DNA of 17,495 nt from JAMHZE01 sp964424715 (GTDB lineage Bacteria; Pseudomonadota; Alphaproteobacteria; Rickettsiales; UBA8987), in contig CAYRJW010000028.1 of the NCBI GenBank assembly GCA_964424715.1, positions 1-17,495 on the forward strand, read 5' to 3'. The stretch's first letter is position 1. Each line of letters begins with the position of its first letter. This document shows positions 7,517 to 15,394 of the stretch, one piece after another. The translations under genes were made by a program, and so were the position numbers. The notes beneath the pieces are model-generated. The model was not told the DNA's origin. It saw only the letters and a list, made by a program, of their open reading frames with translations, and did not search any database.

Positions 7517-8482
7517 ATGAAAAATAGAATATTCACGCTAACACTGGCACTAGCACTAGGCACTTCCTTACTGACATCTTGCTCATGGTTCTCCAGCAAG
7601 GATAAGGAAATAACCGCGGATGAGGTAAAACGCCCGGTTGAAGAGGTGTATACTGAAGCAAAGGCCATGATGGATGAAGGGCGTTATGCCAAAGCGATAG
7701 AGCAGTTCCAAGAGGTTGAAAGGCTTTATCCGTTCTCGCCGCTTGCGATAAAGGCGCAGGTGATGGAGGCTTACTCGCAATATAAGGATGAGGAATATGA
7801 CAAGGCCCTTGATGTTATCGATGAATTCGTGGCACTTAACCCAGGCAATGAGGAAGTTGAGTTCATGTATTACCTGAAAGCGATCTGCTATTATGACCGT
7901 ATCGCCGATGTTAAGCGCGATCAGGATGTAACGGTGAGGGCGCAGACCGCGTTCAACGAGCTTATCAACCGCTTCCCTGATGGCAAATATGCCCGTGACA
8001 GTAAATATAAGCTTGATCTGATAAGGTCGCAGCTTGCCGCGAAAGAGATGGAAGTTGGCCGTTTCTATTCTAAACACAAAGATTATCTGGCCGCGATAAA
8101 CCGCTATAAGGCTGTGGTTGAAGATTATGACGACACCCAGCAGATCGAGGAAGCCCTGTACAGGCTTGCTGAAGCCAATATCCTGCTAGGCTTCGATGGC
8201 GAGGCGCTGAAATACACAACCATACTGGGCTATAACTACCCATCCAGCAAATGGTATAAGCGCGCCTATAAAATGATGAACGGCGCCAAGGCCGATAAAG
8301 AAAGCAAAACCTTCGTCGGCAGGGTACTGGGCAATTTCGGCCTAGGCTCCGAACCTGATTCCGCCGAACCTGTAGATCTCCAATCCAGCCCGAACCTGGT
8401 AGATACCGGCGGCTGGATAACCGACGACACCGCAATAAGCGAAAACCCTGCGGATAGCGTTACGGTTGAGAAGGGTAAATAG
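7517..8482 (+). CDS. bamD: Outer membrane assembly lipoprotein BamD (ComL family)
   Basis: This 321-residue protein starts with a lipoprotein signal peptide with lipobox LTSC (Cys22 would be lipidated). It continues with TPR-like repeats over about residues 38-265, including VYTEAKAMMDEGRYAKAIEQ, EVERLYPFSPLA, YDKALDVIDEFVALNPGN and FNELINRFPDGKYARDSKYK, all typical of BamD. In the BAM complex the family supports BamA in inserting beta-barrel proteins into the outer membrane, acting from the periplasmic face. The length exceeds the usual roughly 240-290 because of an acidic, Ser/Asp-rich C-terminal tail after about residue 270. The ATG is chosen because it begins the signal peptide; no clear Shine-Dalgarno precedes it. 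The gene stands alone between the structured repeat and eno, rather than beside lpxC or recN as often seen in alphaproteobacteria. Confidence 0.9.
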   Translation: MKNRIFTLTLALALGTSLLTSCSWFSSKDKEITADEVKRPVEEVYTEAKAMMDEGRYAKAIEQFQEVERLYPFSPLAIKAQVMEAYSQYKDEEYDKALDVIDEFVALNPGNEEVEFMYYLKAICYYDRIADVKRDQDVTVRAQTAFNELINRFPDGKYARDSKYKLDLIRSQLAAKEMEVGRFYSKHKDYLAAINRYKAVVEDYDDTQQIEEALYRLAEANILLGFDGEALKYTTILGYNYPSSKWYKRAYKMMNGAKADKESKTFVGRVLGNFGLGSEPDSAEPVDLQSSPNLVDTGGWITDDTAISENPADSVTVEKGK

Positions 8483-8558
8483 TGCTAGTGACATAAAAAT
8501 TAGCAAAAAAGGCTAATCTTCTAAAAAATGTCATTAAAAAAACAAAAAACACTAGCGC
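8482..8558 (+). terminator. Nested inverted repeats after bamD, possible terminator
   Basis: GTGCTAGTG (8482-8490) pairs with CACTAGCGC (8550-8558, one wobble), GACAT (8490-8494) with ATGTC (8528-8532), and ATTAGC (8499-8504) with GCTAAT (8512-8517). A further small hairpin GCCAG/CTGGC lies at 8557-8574. The structure begins at the bamD stop codon and may end its transcript, but it lacks a classic T-tract. Confidence 0.4.
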
Positions 8559-8576
8559 CAGCAAGGGCACTGGCAC

Positions 8577-8582
8577 TATAAT
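8577..8582 (+). promoter_or_regulatory. Possible -10 box for eno
   Basis: TATAAT lies 34 bases before the eno ATG. No convincing -35 is seen at the normal distance. Together with the hairpins upstream this suggests eno has its own promoter, separate from bamD. Confidence 0.35.
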
Positions 8583-8616
8583 CCCCATGTAAATTAACCA
8601 ATCAGGTACTAATAGT

Positions 8617-9891
8617 ATGGCCGAAATTACAGCGATATATGCACGCGAAATATTGGATTCCCGTGGGAATCCAACCGTAGAGGTTGATGTTGAACTGGCG
8701 GATGGGGCGTTCGGGCGGGCGGCGGTTCCGAGTGGGGCTTCTACTGGAAGCATGGAGGCGCTGGAATTGCGTGATGGGGATAAGGAAAGATATTTGGGCA
8801 AGGGTGTGCTGAAGGCGTGTGAGAATGTTAACGGTGAGATAGCAGAAAGCCTTATCGGCATGGATGCGAGCTGGCAGGAAGCGGTGGATAAGGCGATGAT
8901 AACGCTTGATGGCACCGAGAATAAATCACGACTTGGCGCAAATGCGATACTTGGGGTTTCAATGGCAATCGCTAAGGCGCAGGCGAAAAGCTCCGGGTTG
9001 ATGTTATGCACATATTTAGGTGGTTCGCTTGGTAATGTCCTGCCAACCCCTATGATGAATATAATCAATGGCGGCGCGCATGCCAGCAATCCTATCGATA
9101 TTCAGGAATTCATGATAATGCCGGTATCGGCACGTAATATCCGTGAAGCTATCCGCATGGGCGCAGAAGTATTCCACCATCTTAAACGCAGGCTTACCGA
9201 AAAGGGCCATTCTACCGCAGTGGGTGATGAAGGCGGTTTCGCGCCGAATCTGAAAAGTTCTGAGGAAGCGCTGGATTATATAATGCAGGCGATAGATGCG
9301 GCGGGCTATGTGCCATCGCAGGATATAGTTATCGCGCTGGATGCTGCAGCAACTGAATTCCACAGTGGTGGAAAATATATTCTGGAAGGTGAGGGCAAGC
9401 GCCTTTCATCTGATGAAATGATAGAATATTATATCAAACTGGTCGATAAATATCCGATATATTCCATTGAAGATGGTCTTGCCGAGGATGACAGGGTGGG
9501 CTGGAAGAACCTTACCCGTGAACTTGGCAAAAAAGTGCAGCTGGTAGGCGATGATCTTTTCGTGACCAATCCAAAAATACTCGCTAGGGGGATCGAAGAA
9601 GGTCTGGCAAATTCAATATTGATAAAAGTTAACCAGATCGGTACGCTTACCGAAACTCTGGAAGCTGTACGCATGGCCCAAACCGCGGGATATACTGCTG
9701 TACTTTCCCACCGTAGCGGCGAAACCGAAGATACCACCATTTCCCACATTGCAGTCGCCACCAATTGCGGCCAGATAAAAACCGGTTCACTTTCCCGTGC
9801 GGACAGAACGGCGAAATATAACGAGCTTATCCGGATAGAGGAGTTTTTAAACTCACCGAGATATGCTGGTAAGGGGTGTTTCAGAAAATAA
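8617..9891 (+). CDS. eno: Enolase (phosphopyruvate hydratase)
   Basis: This 424-residue protein is full length for bacterial enolase. It converts 2-phosphoglycerate to phosphoenolpyruvate in glycolysis and gluconeogenesis, in the cytoplasm and with Mg2+. Visible motifs in order are AREILDSRGNPTVEVDV, the substrate loop SGASTGSMEALELRDGDK, GGAHASNPIDIQEFMIMP, GDEGGFAPN with the catalytic Glu, ALDAAATEF and SIEDGL with metal-binding acids, GDDLFVTN, the signature LIKVNQIGTLTET with the catalytic Lys, and SHRSGETEDTTI. The ATG at 8617 matches the usual N-terminus (MAEITAIYAREIL); only a weak AGG lies upstream. It converges with the minus-strand operon to the right, with a palindromic repeat between them. 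Confidence 0.98.
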   Translation: MAEITAIYAREILDSRGNPTVEVDVELADGAFGRAAVPSGASTGSMEALELRDGDKERYLGKGVLKACENVNGEIAESLIGMDASWQEAVDKAMITLDGTENKSRLGANAILGVSMAIAKAQAKSSGLMLCTYLGGSLGNVLPTPMMNIINGGAHASNPIDIQEFMIMPVSARNIREAIRMGAEVFHHLKRRLTEKGHSTAVGDEGGFAPNLKSSEEALDYIMQAIDAAGYVPSQDIVIALDAAATEFHSGGKYILEGEGKRLSSDEMIEYYIKLVDKYPIYSIEDGLAEDDRVGWKNLTRELGKKVQLVGDDLFVTNPKILARGIEEGLANSILIKVNQIGTLTETLEAVRMAQTAGYTAVLSHRSGETEDTTISHIAVATNCGQIKTGSLSRADRTAKYNELIRIEEFLNSPRYAGKGCFRK

Positions 9892-9902
9892 TAATTCCCC
9901 AT

Positions 9903-10030
9903 CCGTCATTGCGAGGAGCGGCAGCGACGCGGCAATCCAGTCAAACATATTGCGAAGCAATTCATATTTTTTTATATTACCGAAACTCTGGATGGATTGC
10001 CGCGGTCGCGATGCTCCCTCGCAATGACGG
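9903..10030. repeat. CGTCATTGCGAG-type palindromic repeat, likely bidirectional terminator
   Basis: The left arm at 9903-9940 (CCGTCATTGCGAGG ... GCGGCAATCCAG) is inverted at about 9988-10030 (CTGGAT ... TCGCAATGACGG) with a few mismatches, leaving an AT-rich loop. I recall this arm sequence as a widespread intergenic repeat in Rickettsiales and some other bacteria. It almost exactly fills the 147-bp convergent gap between the eno stop and the TPR gene stop, so it may terminate both transcripts. Confidence 0.85.
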
Positions 10031-10038
10031 TGGTGGAG

Positions 10039-13000
10039 TTAGTTCTTAAACTTATCCCTGATGCTCATATTCAGCTGAGAGAATTTATTGACCCTCTTGT
10101 AATAATCAACAAACTCCGGAATATCGGTTATACGTACTTTGCCTTCAAATACCGCATCGTTCTCTTTTGGCATGTATTTGTCGTCGAAGATGTTGAAGGC
10201 ATCAATAGTGAAGCGGTCTACCCTTATATCCTTGAAATCACGCGCAAGTAGTGCAACGGCTTTTTTCATGTCGTTGGCTTCTTTGTCATCTTTGGGGCTT
10301 AGCATGGAATAGGCGATGGCGAGTTTTACCACATCGAGTTTTTCCTGGCGGCTCATCTCATCGATCGGTTTGCCGACCAAGGCAGCAACTTTCGGTTCAA
10401 GTATCTTTATGGAACTGTCCCAGCTTTGGGTTGGCATGAAGGTGTAATCGTTCAGGAATCTTTCGATCTGGCCGAGTTCAACGCTGTTCTCGAAATCGTT
10501 ATAGTCTATTACTTTGCTGCCGGCGGTTAAGTAATCGAACAGGAGCTGGTCGTCGTTGTTCGGGATGCGGTTGTAGAATTCGTTGCGTATATTCACCAGT
10601 TTTCGGTTCTCGCCCTGCGCGGAATAGGCTACCAGAAGGCGGTTAACATCGTTCATCTCGCCTTTGGTGAGGGGTAGAGGCTTGGTTTCCCTTATCTCCT
10701 GCAACCGGGCTTCCACCATGTTTATAACGCCGAACCAGTTCTCTTTCTGCCAGAAAAGTTCAGTGCGTATCTTGTCGGCCTCAGAAGAGAAATCATTCTT
10801 TATCATGTCGAGTGCGCTCTGGTAATCACCGCGCAGGGCGACTATCATGGCATGGTCATATTTCTTTTCTTTTATCAGGGCAGGGGTGGTCTCGGCTTCT
10901 TTTATCAGGTTAAGGGCAGATTCTGCACCGTCAAGATCGCGGTTATCTATGTTAATGGTATAAAGCCACAGCGCAAGCTTGGCCTTTTCATCGCCGAATG
11001 AGCGGTATTTTATCTGGTGTTCCACGATCTTGATGGATTCATCCATCATGTCTGCGCTGATGAAGAACAGGGCGACCTTTCTGGTGATGCTGTCACCTAC
11101 AGCGCCGGCCGGGGTGAGTTCGCGGAAGCCGAAGTATAATTTCAGTGTATCAAGTGGTTTCATTTTATACGCGGTGCCGCCATCGAAAAGATCAATGAAT
11201 ATCTGGCGCATTTTGCCGAGGATAAATACTGATTCCGCAGTTTCCGGGAAGTTAGTCGATATCTGCTTCCAGCTTGCCAGCGCCTGGAAGTAATCTTTCT
11301 GGGCGATGTAAAGGTGGCCTACGATCTCAAGCACATCCATCTCGAAGTAATCATCGCGCCAGATGGTGGTGGCCTCAAGGAATTTATCGATAGCATCTTT
11401 GCTGGTGATCTGGTTCTTCAGGAGTTTATTTTTGGTAAGTTCAAATATGGATTTCGCACGGTTCTTCCTGTCAACGATATCTTTCTGCAGTTTCTCATAT
11501 ACTTTTGTGGAGAATTTGAAATCGCCTTGCTTATCCGCCAGCTGTGCTTTTACCATCAGCGTATCGTTGGCATAGGCTTTCGGCACACCGGAATAGGAGA
11601 TTATTTCCAGAGTATTATTGGCATCATCTATCTTACCAGCCTTCATTTTCTGGTCTATGAACATAAGGCCTAGCTTATAGCGCAGGTCTATTGGGTATTG
11701 CTGCATGAATTTATCGTAACCGGCGGTGAAATCTATATCGACCGGGGAATCGTTATTATTCCGCGTTTTGAGTTTATACATATACTGGCTGGCCCATTGC
11801 CATAGTTTCAGCTCGCTCAGGTTCTTATCCTTATCAGCCGAAGGGATGGCATCAGAAAAGCTATCGAAAGCTTCGGAATATTTCTCGGTGAAATACTGGC
11901 AGAGGGCGATGTTTACATTAACCTTGAATATATCCTTATAGGCGGGGTCGGTTATTTTTATATCCTGTAATACGCCTAGTGCCTCGGCGTAAAAACCTTT
12001 ACTAAAATACATTTCCGCCATCTCAACCTTTATGTCAGACTGGCTTTCTTTTGGGGCGGAGATTATTCTTTGGGTAAATGCTACTGCGGTAACGCTCATA
12101 TCTTTTTTTGTGAGTTCGTCTTCCGGGGCATCTTCGATTATGTTCTGCTCCAGTTCGGCCTCTTCGGCATTCTTCTCGGCATCAAAATCAAGCACTTGAC
12201 CTTCTTCGCCTGCCTCGGCGGCTTTTTCGCCGTGGTCGGTGGTTTTATGGGCACCTTCCTCCGCACCTTCCTCTTTTTCTGCGGTCTCGGTAGTATTCTT
12301 TTCCTTGGTATCTTTCTTAACCCTGCTTTCCGGGTGAAGGGCGAACGGGAAAGGGAATATGGAATCTTCCGGGTAGATGCCTTTTATCTTGGCCGCGGCA
12401 AGTAGTGTGGCCGTGGACTCGCCAAGATCAGAGGCGATTATGTCATCGGATATCTGGAGGTTAGAAAGTTTTGTAATGAATAGTTTTTTATCGGTGGGGT
12501 CATAGGCAAGGAAATCTGATTTTTCTGTAAGGAAGATACCCTGAAGCGATGGCAGGAATTTAACATCGACATATTCCCGCGGCAGGGTGACGCCGGTGCC
12601 GCTGTCCTTTACCATGAAGGCCTTTATCTGCTGTCCGGTCTTTTCATCGTTTATGATGGCAGGGCCCACAACATCACTGGTGCTGGCGACTATCCTTTTT
12701 TCGCCGTAGTTATTTTCCGCTACAAGGTTTATCGGGGTTATATCGAACTTATTTTCACCTTCCTCTTGTTTGTAAAGTTGAAGCACCCATGCAAATTTAT
12801 CTTTATAGAAGGCCTTGCCATAATTGTCTTTTTTGAGTTTCTTGCTGTTGAGGGTCAGTTCCACTATCCTGTATTTATCATCAGGAACATTGCGGACCGA
12901 TTTTATGAATGGGTTTTCAAGCATCTCATCCAACTGAATAGAATTGGATGAATTGAACAGGATATTTATTTTGTCCTCGCGGGCAAGGGCAGCAGCGCTT

Positions 13001-13767
13001 ACATTATCTACGTCAGTGAGGGAGAAACTAAGTATGAAACCATCCTCATCAACGGATATTTCCGGGATTATAGCACCTTTAGAGGCTATCTTCATAACTT
13101 CGTATATAGAATATATCGCCGGGTCATAAGCAAGCGGGCCAACGAAACTATCTTTGTTTTTTAGTAGCTGTTCAGCTCTTGGAGGTCCTATAAAATCTCT
13201 TGGGAAGGTGATTATCTGGCTTGTTGCGTATTGGCTGAGATTCGGTGTAACGGCATTTGATGCCAGATCTGTATCGGCCGCAGCCTCTTCAGGTGCAGCG
13301 ACTTCTTCAGTAGTTATGTTAGTAGCCTCTTCTGCCTGCTGTTCAGGAGGAGGGGACATCATCACTATTTTTTTCTCGACCTTCTTATCGGAAACATAGA
13401 GATCGAACCCGGTGATATTATCATCTGCTATGAATTTCTTGGCTCCTGCCGCCGCAGAGCTTATTTTGATTATATATGATTTTCCATCACCGCTGGAGCC
13501 GAAGGATTTTATTATGCTGTTGTTATAAATATATTTGCTTAGATCAAGGTTGTTCTCTTTTTCAAAATCTATCACCAGATCATCGCCATCTACTATTATA
13601 TCGAAGGGGAGATACTCGCTGCCTTTGAAGCTGAACCTGTAATAATCATTGAATTTTACTATCTGGGCCTCAACCGGGGCTATAGATTGGGCGCTGGTAG
13701 CGGTCCGCAGCAAAGCAACGCTCATCAGAACGGAAACTATTATAAGGATCTTAGAAAATATTTTCAT
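10039..13767 (-). CDS. Large periplasmic TPR protein, possibly MotC-like
   Basis: This 1242-residue protein has a signal peptide (residues 1-26, cleavage after TATSA). A beta-rich N-terminal domain spans about 30-130 and resembles AMIN-type envelope domains. A Pro/Glu/Ala linker (about 140-175) precedes a second beta-rich region (about 180-470). A very acidic low-complexity linker (about 485-555) follows, then a long helical repeat region from about 580 to the end with TPR-like helices such as EMYFSKGFYAEALGVLQDI and HLYIAQKDYFQALASWKQI. The start overlaps the upstream MotB-like gene by 17 bases, so the two are translationally coupled. In rhizobia a periplasmic helical protein, MotC, is encoded after motB and stabilises it; a similar role here is inference from position and topology. 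No enzyme motif is seen. Confidence 0.75.
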   Translation of the reverse strand: MKIFSKILIIVSVLMSVALLRTATSAQSIAPVEAQIVKFNDYYRFSFKGSEYLPFDIIVDGDDLVIDFEKENNLDLSKYIYNNSIIKSFGSSGDGKSYIIKISSAAAGAKKFIADDNITGFDLYVSDKKVEKKIVMMSPPPEQQAEEATNITTEEVAAPEEAAADTDLASNAVTPNLSQYATSQIITFPRDFIGPPRAEQLLKNKDSFVGPLAYDPAIYSIYEVMKIASKGAIIPEISVDEDGFILSFSLTDVDNVSAAALAREDKINILFNSSNSIQLDEMLENPFIKSVRNVPDDKYRIVELTLNSKKLKKDNYGKAFYKDKFAWVLQLYKQEEGENKFDITPINLVAENNYGEKRIVASTSDVVGPAIINDEKTGQQIKAFMVKDSGTGVTLPREYVDVKFLPSLQGIFLTEKSDFLAYDPTDKKLFITKLSNLQISDDIIASDLGESTATLLAAAKIKGIYPEDSIFPFPFALHPESRVKKDTKEKNTTETAEKEEGAEEGAHKTTDHGEKAAEAGEEGQVLDFDAEKNAEEAELEQNIIEDAPEDELTKKDMSVTAVAFTQRIISAPKESQSDIKVEMAEMYFSKGFYAEALGVLQDIKITDPAYKDIFKVNVNIALCQYFTEKYSEAFDSFSDAIPSADKDKNLSELKLWQWASQYMYKLKTRNNNDSPVDIDFTAGYDKFMQQYPIDLRYKLGLMFIDQKMKAGKIDDANNTLEIISYSGVPKAYANDTLMVKAQLADKQGDFKFSTKVYEKLQKDIVDRKNRAKSIFELTKNKLLKNQITSKDAIDKFLEATTIWRDDYFEMDVLEIVGHLYIAQKDYFQALASWKQISTNFPETAESVFILGKMRQIFIDLFDGGTAYKMKPLDTLKLYFGFRELTPAGAVGDSITRKVALFFISADMMDESIKIVEHQIKYRSFGDEKAKLALWLYTINIDNRDLDGAESALNLIKEAETTPALIKEKKYDHAMIVALRGDYQSALDMIKNDFSSEADKIRTELFWQKENWFGVINMVEARLQEIRETKPLPLTKGEMNDVNRLLVAYSAQGENRKLVNIRNEFYNRIPNNDDQLLFDYLTAGSKVIDYNDFENSVELGQIERFLNDYTFMPTQSWDSSIKILEPKVAALVGKPIDEMSRQEKLDVVKLAIAYSMLSPKDDKEANDMKKAVALLARDFKDIRVDRFTIDAFNIFDDKYMPKENDAVFEGKVRITDIPEFVDYYKRVNKFSQLNMSIRDKFKN

Positions 13768-14410
13768 ATGAATTTATCAATAATATTATTCTCACCTTAT
13801 TTTCGGTATTTTCAATGTTTTCCGTAATTATTTTATCCGGCAGGGTTATCTGAAGGTTCCTTTCGTATCCGAATTCCTCCAGTTTTCTTCCGACCAGTTC
13901 GCTTATAGCGAATGATTCATCTATACTTCTTGCCTCAGTTATCACCTGTATCTGGTTGCTGACAGGATTTATGCTCTGAGAAATTGCGGTAATTTCATCG
14001 TTGATCTTACCTTCAAGATCGTTTGTGGTAGAAAAATCCTTTTCTATCGTTATCCATAATTTATTTTTGGATTCATTACTGCGGATACTTATATCCTTAT
14101 AGCTGGACAGATTGCTTACCATGATGTTCTCAAGGTAGCTGATATCAGCGGATTTTTTGGTGGATATTACTTTGTTCTCCGGTTTTTCTATCAGTTTATA
14201 TATCTTCTCCGGCACCTCTGCGCTCATATATTTCGTGAATGAGTCTTTTATCTCGTTATATTTTTCCTGCGAGATATCGCGAGAGGCATACATCATCACA
14301 AAAAAAGCCAGTATCAGCGATACAAGGTCGGTAAGGCTTATCAGCCACGCGCTGCCTGTGTCTCGTACAGGCTTTTCTTCGTGCAGGTTATTTAGATCAT
14401 CAAAATTCAT
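13751..14410 (-). CDS. MotB-like membrane protein with stator Asp
   Basis: This 219-residue protein has a short cytoplasmic N-terminus and one transmembrane helix (residues 22-41) with the MotB plug pattern WLISLTDLVSLILAFFVMMY. Asp28 aligns with the proton-binding Asp of MotB and relatives. The periplasmic remainder is predicted helical, then a degenerate OmpA-like region (SFAISELVGRKLEEFGYERN near residues 168-188) without a clear peptidoglycan-binding signature. MotB-type proteins form ion-driven stators with MotA-type partners; no MotA is adjacent in this window. It overlaps the genes on both sides (11 and 17 bases), forming one transcription unit. TolR/ExbD or a non-flagellar motor is an alternative. 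Confidence 0.65.
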   Translation of the reverse strand: MNFDDLNNLHEEKPVRDTGSAWLISLTDLVSLILAFFVMMYASRDISQEKYNEIKDSFTKYMSAEVPEKIYKLIEKPENKVISTKKSADISYLENIMVSNLSSYKDISIRSNESKNKLWITIEKDFSTTNDLEGKINDEITAISQSINPVSNQIQVITEARSIDESFAISELVGRKLEEFGYERNLQITLPDKIITENIENTENKVRIILLINSYENIF

Positions 14411-15065
14411 TTCTGCTGAAATATAAGTAGGTGTTCTTAAGCTTATCTTTGTCGTAACTGCTTTTTATCTCTATAGGAATTATCGAGAAGCTGATGCTTT
14501 TTGCTATATTCCTGTCCAGCGTATCATGCAGGTTCTTAATTTTTTCTTTTGCAATTTGTATATCTTTTTTGTTTTCAGGGTCGTAGGGGATAACCAGCTT
14601 TACTGAGGCATCCGCATGTTTTTTGATATTACCGATATATTTATTCAGGTAATTGATGAAATTTGCTGCGGGAGAGCGGATTTCCTGATCATCCGAACCG
14701 AAAACGCTGGTATTGTTTATTTTTATTATATAGTTGCTCGGGTTTTCTGAGTACTGAAAGTCCATGCTGCCCTGTATCGGCCCCATAAATCCATTCAGTA
14801 CCTGACGGAAAGATTGTTCATATTTGCCGCTTTCACGCCCGAAACCTTCATTGCCAAACAGGTTAAGCTCCTGTTTAAGGTCTTTATTCTTAAATTCGCT
14901 TTTTATTGAATTTGTAAGTTTTTCGGCCTTGTCCTTGTTGGAAGTGGCAATTACATTAAGTACTATGAAGAAGGAAAGCAGGGCAAAAAATACCGATACC
15001 GTGAGGCCAAGGCAATTTACCTGCCTGGTTTCCTTACCTAGTTCTTTACTTTCTTGAAAATCCAT
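14400..15065 (-). CDS. MotB-like membrane protein lacking the stator Asp
   Basis: This 221-residue protein has the same layout as its downstream neighbour: a cytoplasmic N-terminus, one membrane helix (residues 18-40, LGLTVSVFFALLSFFIVLN), then a periplasmic part. Aligning the LSFF of this helix with LAFF of the neighbour puts Ser24 where Asp28 lies, so the proton-carrying residue is missing. Residues about 108-200 (SVFGSDDQEIRSPAANFINY onward) resemble an OmpA/MotB C-terminal domain but lack the GHTD and RA signatures. It is the first gene of the three-gene operon and overlaps the next gene by 11 bases. Its 54-base upstream gap to the structured repeat is AT-rich, with no evident Shine-Dalgarno close to the ATG. 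A structural partner of the Asp-bearing subunit is my inference. Confidence 0.6.
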   Translation of the reverse strand: MDFQESKELGKETRQVNCLGLTVSVFFALLSFFIVLNVIATSNKDKAEKLTNSIKSEFKNKDLKQELNLFGNEGFGRESGKYEQSFRQVLNGFMGPIQGSMDFQYSENPSNYIIKINNTSVFGSDDQEIRSPAANFINYLNKYIGNIKKHADASVKLVIPYDPENKKDIQIAKEKIKNLHDTLDRNIAKSISFSIIPIEIKSSYDKDKLKNTYLYFSRNEF

Positions 15066-15118
15066 ATAGATAAATGTTTATGGGTCATTTTATTTTGAAT
15101 ATTCCCTCTATGCAATTG

Positions 15119-15389
15119 ATAGTCCATTTCAGTAATATATATACATTTGCAACTGGATAAATTTGATCTAGGGCAAGTAAGATTTTACGAGAATAGTGGT
15201 TCTATTTAAGTAAAATCTTTACGCCGCCATAAATCAAATTTATCCAGTTGCCCTGCGGGTTGTAGCAAATTTTGCAAATCAGCGGCGGTAAAAATCTCGG
15301 AGATAGAACCACTATCTCACTCAATTTTTATCTTGCTCCTTTGCAAAATTTCCTGCAACAAATGTATATATATTACTGAAATGGACTAT
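15119..15389 (+). repeat. 271-bp structured element, copy 2
   Basis: This has the same length and fold as 7219-7489, shifted by exactly 7900. The outer stem 15119-15149/15359-15389 is 31 bp and perfect although its sequence differs from copy 1. Arm A stem 15150-15170/15230-15250 has one mismatch and carries two paired changes. Tip hairpin GAGATAG/CTATCTC (15300-15306/15312-15318) replaces GAGGTAG/CTACCTC. The loop-to-tip complementarity is extended to 13 bases (15193-15205 with 15303-15315). It lies between the divergent MotB-like operon and the secreted-protein gene, ending 5 bases before the latter's ATG. Confidence 0.9.
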
Positions 15390-15394
15390 AATCT

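Noticed and set aside
7583..8435. Minus-strand open frames opposite bamD
   Set aside because: They are antisense to a well-recognised gene, with odd composition and no motifs.
8460..9902. Minus-strand open frames opposite eno
   Set aside because: Enolase motifs cover the plus strand throughout; the opposite frames are by-products of codon usage.
9997..10439. Small plus-strand frames at the start of the TPR region
   Set aside because: They overlap the palindromic repeat and the coding strand of the large periplasmic protein and show no protein-like features.
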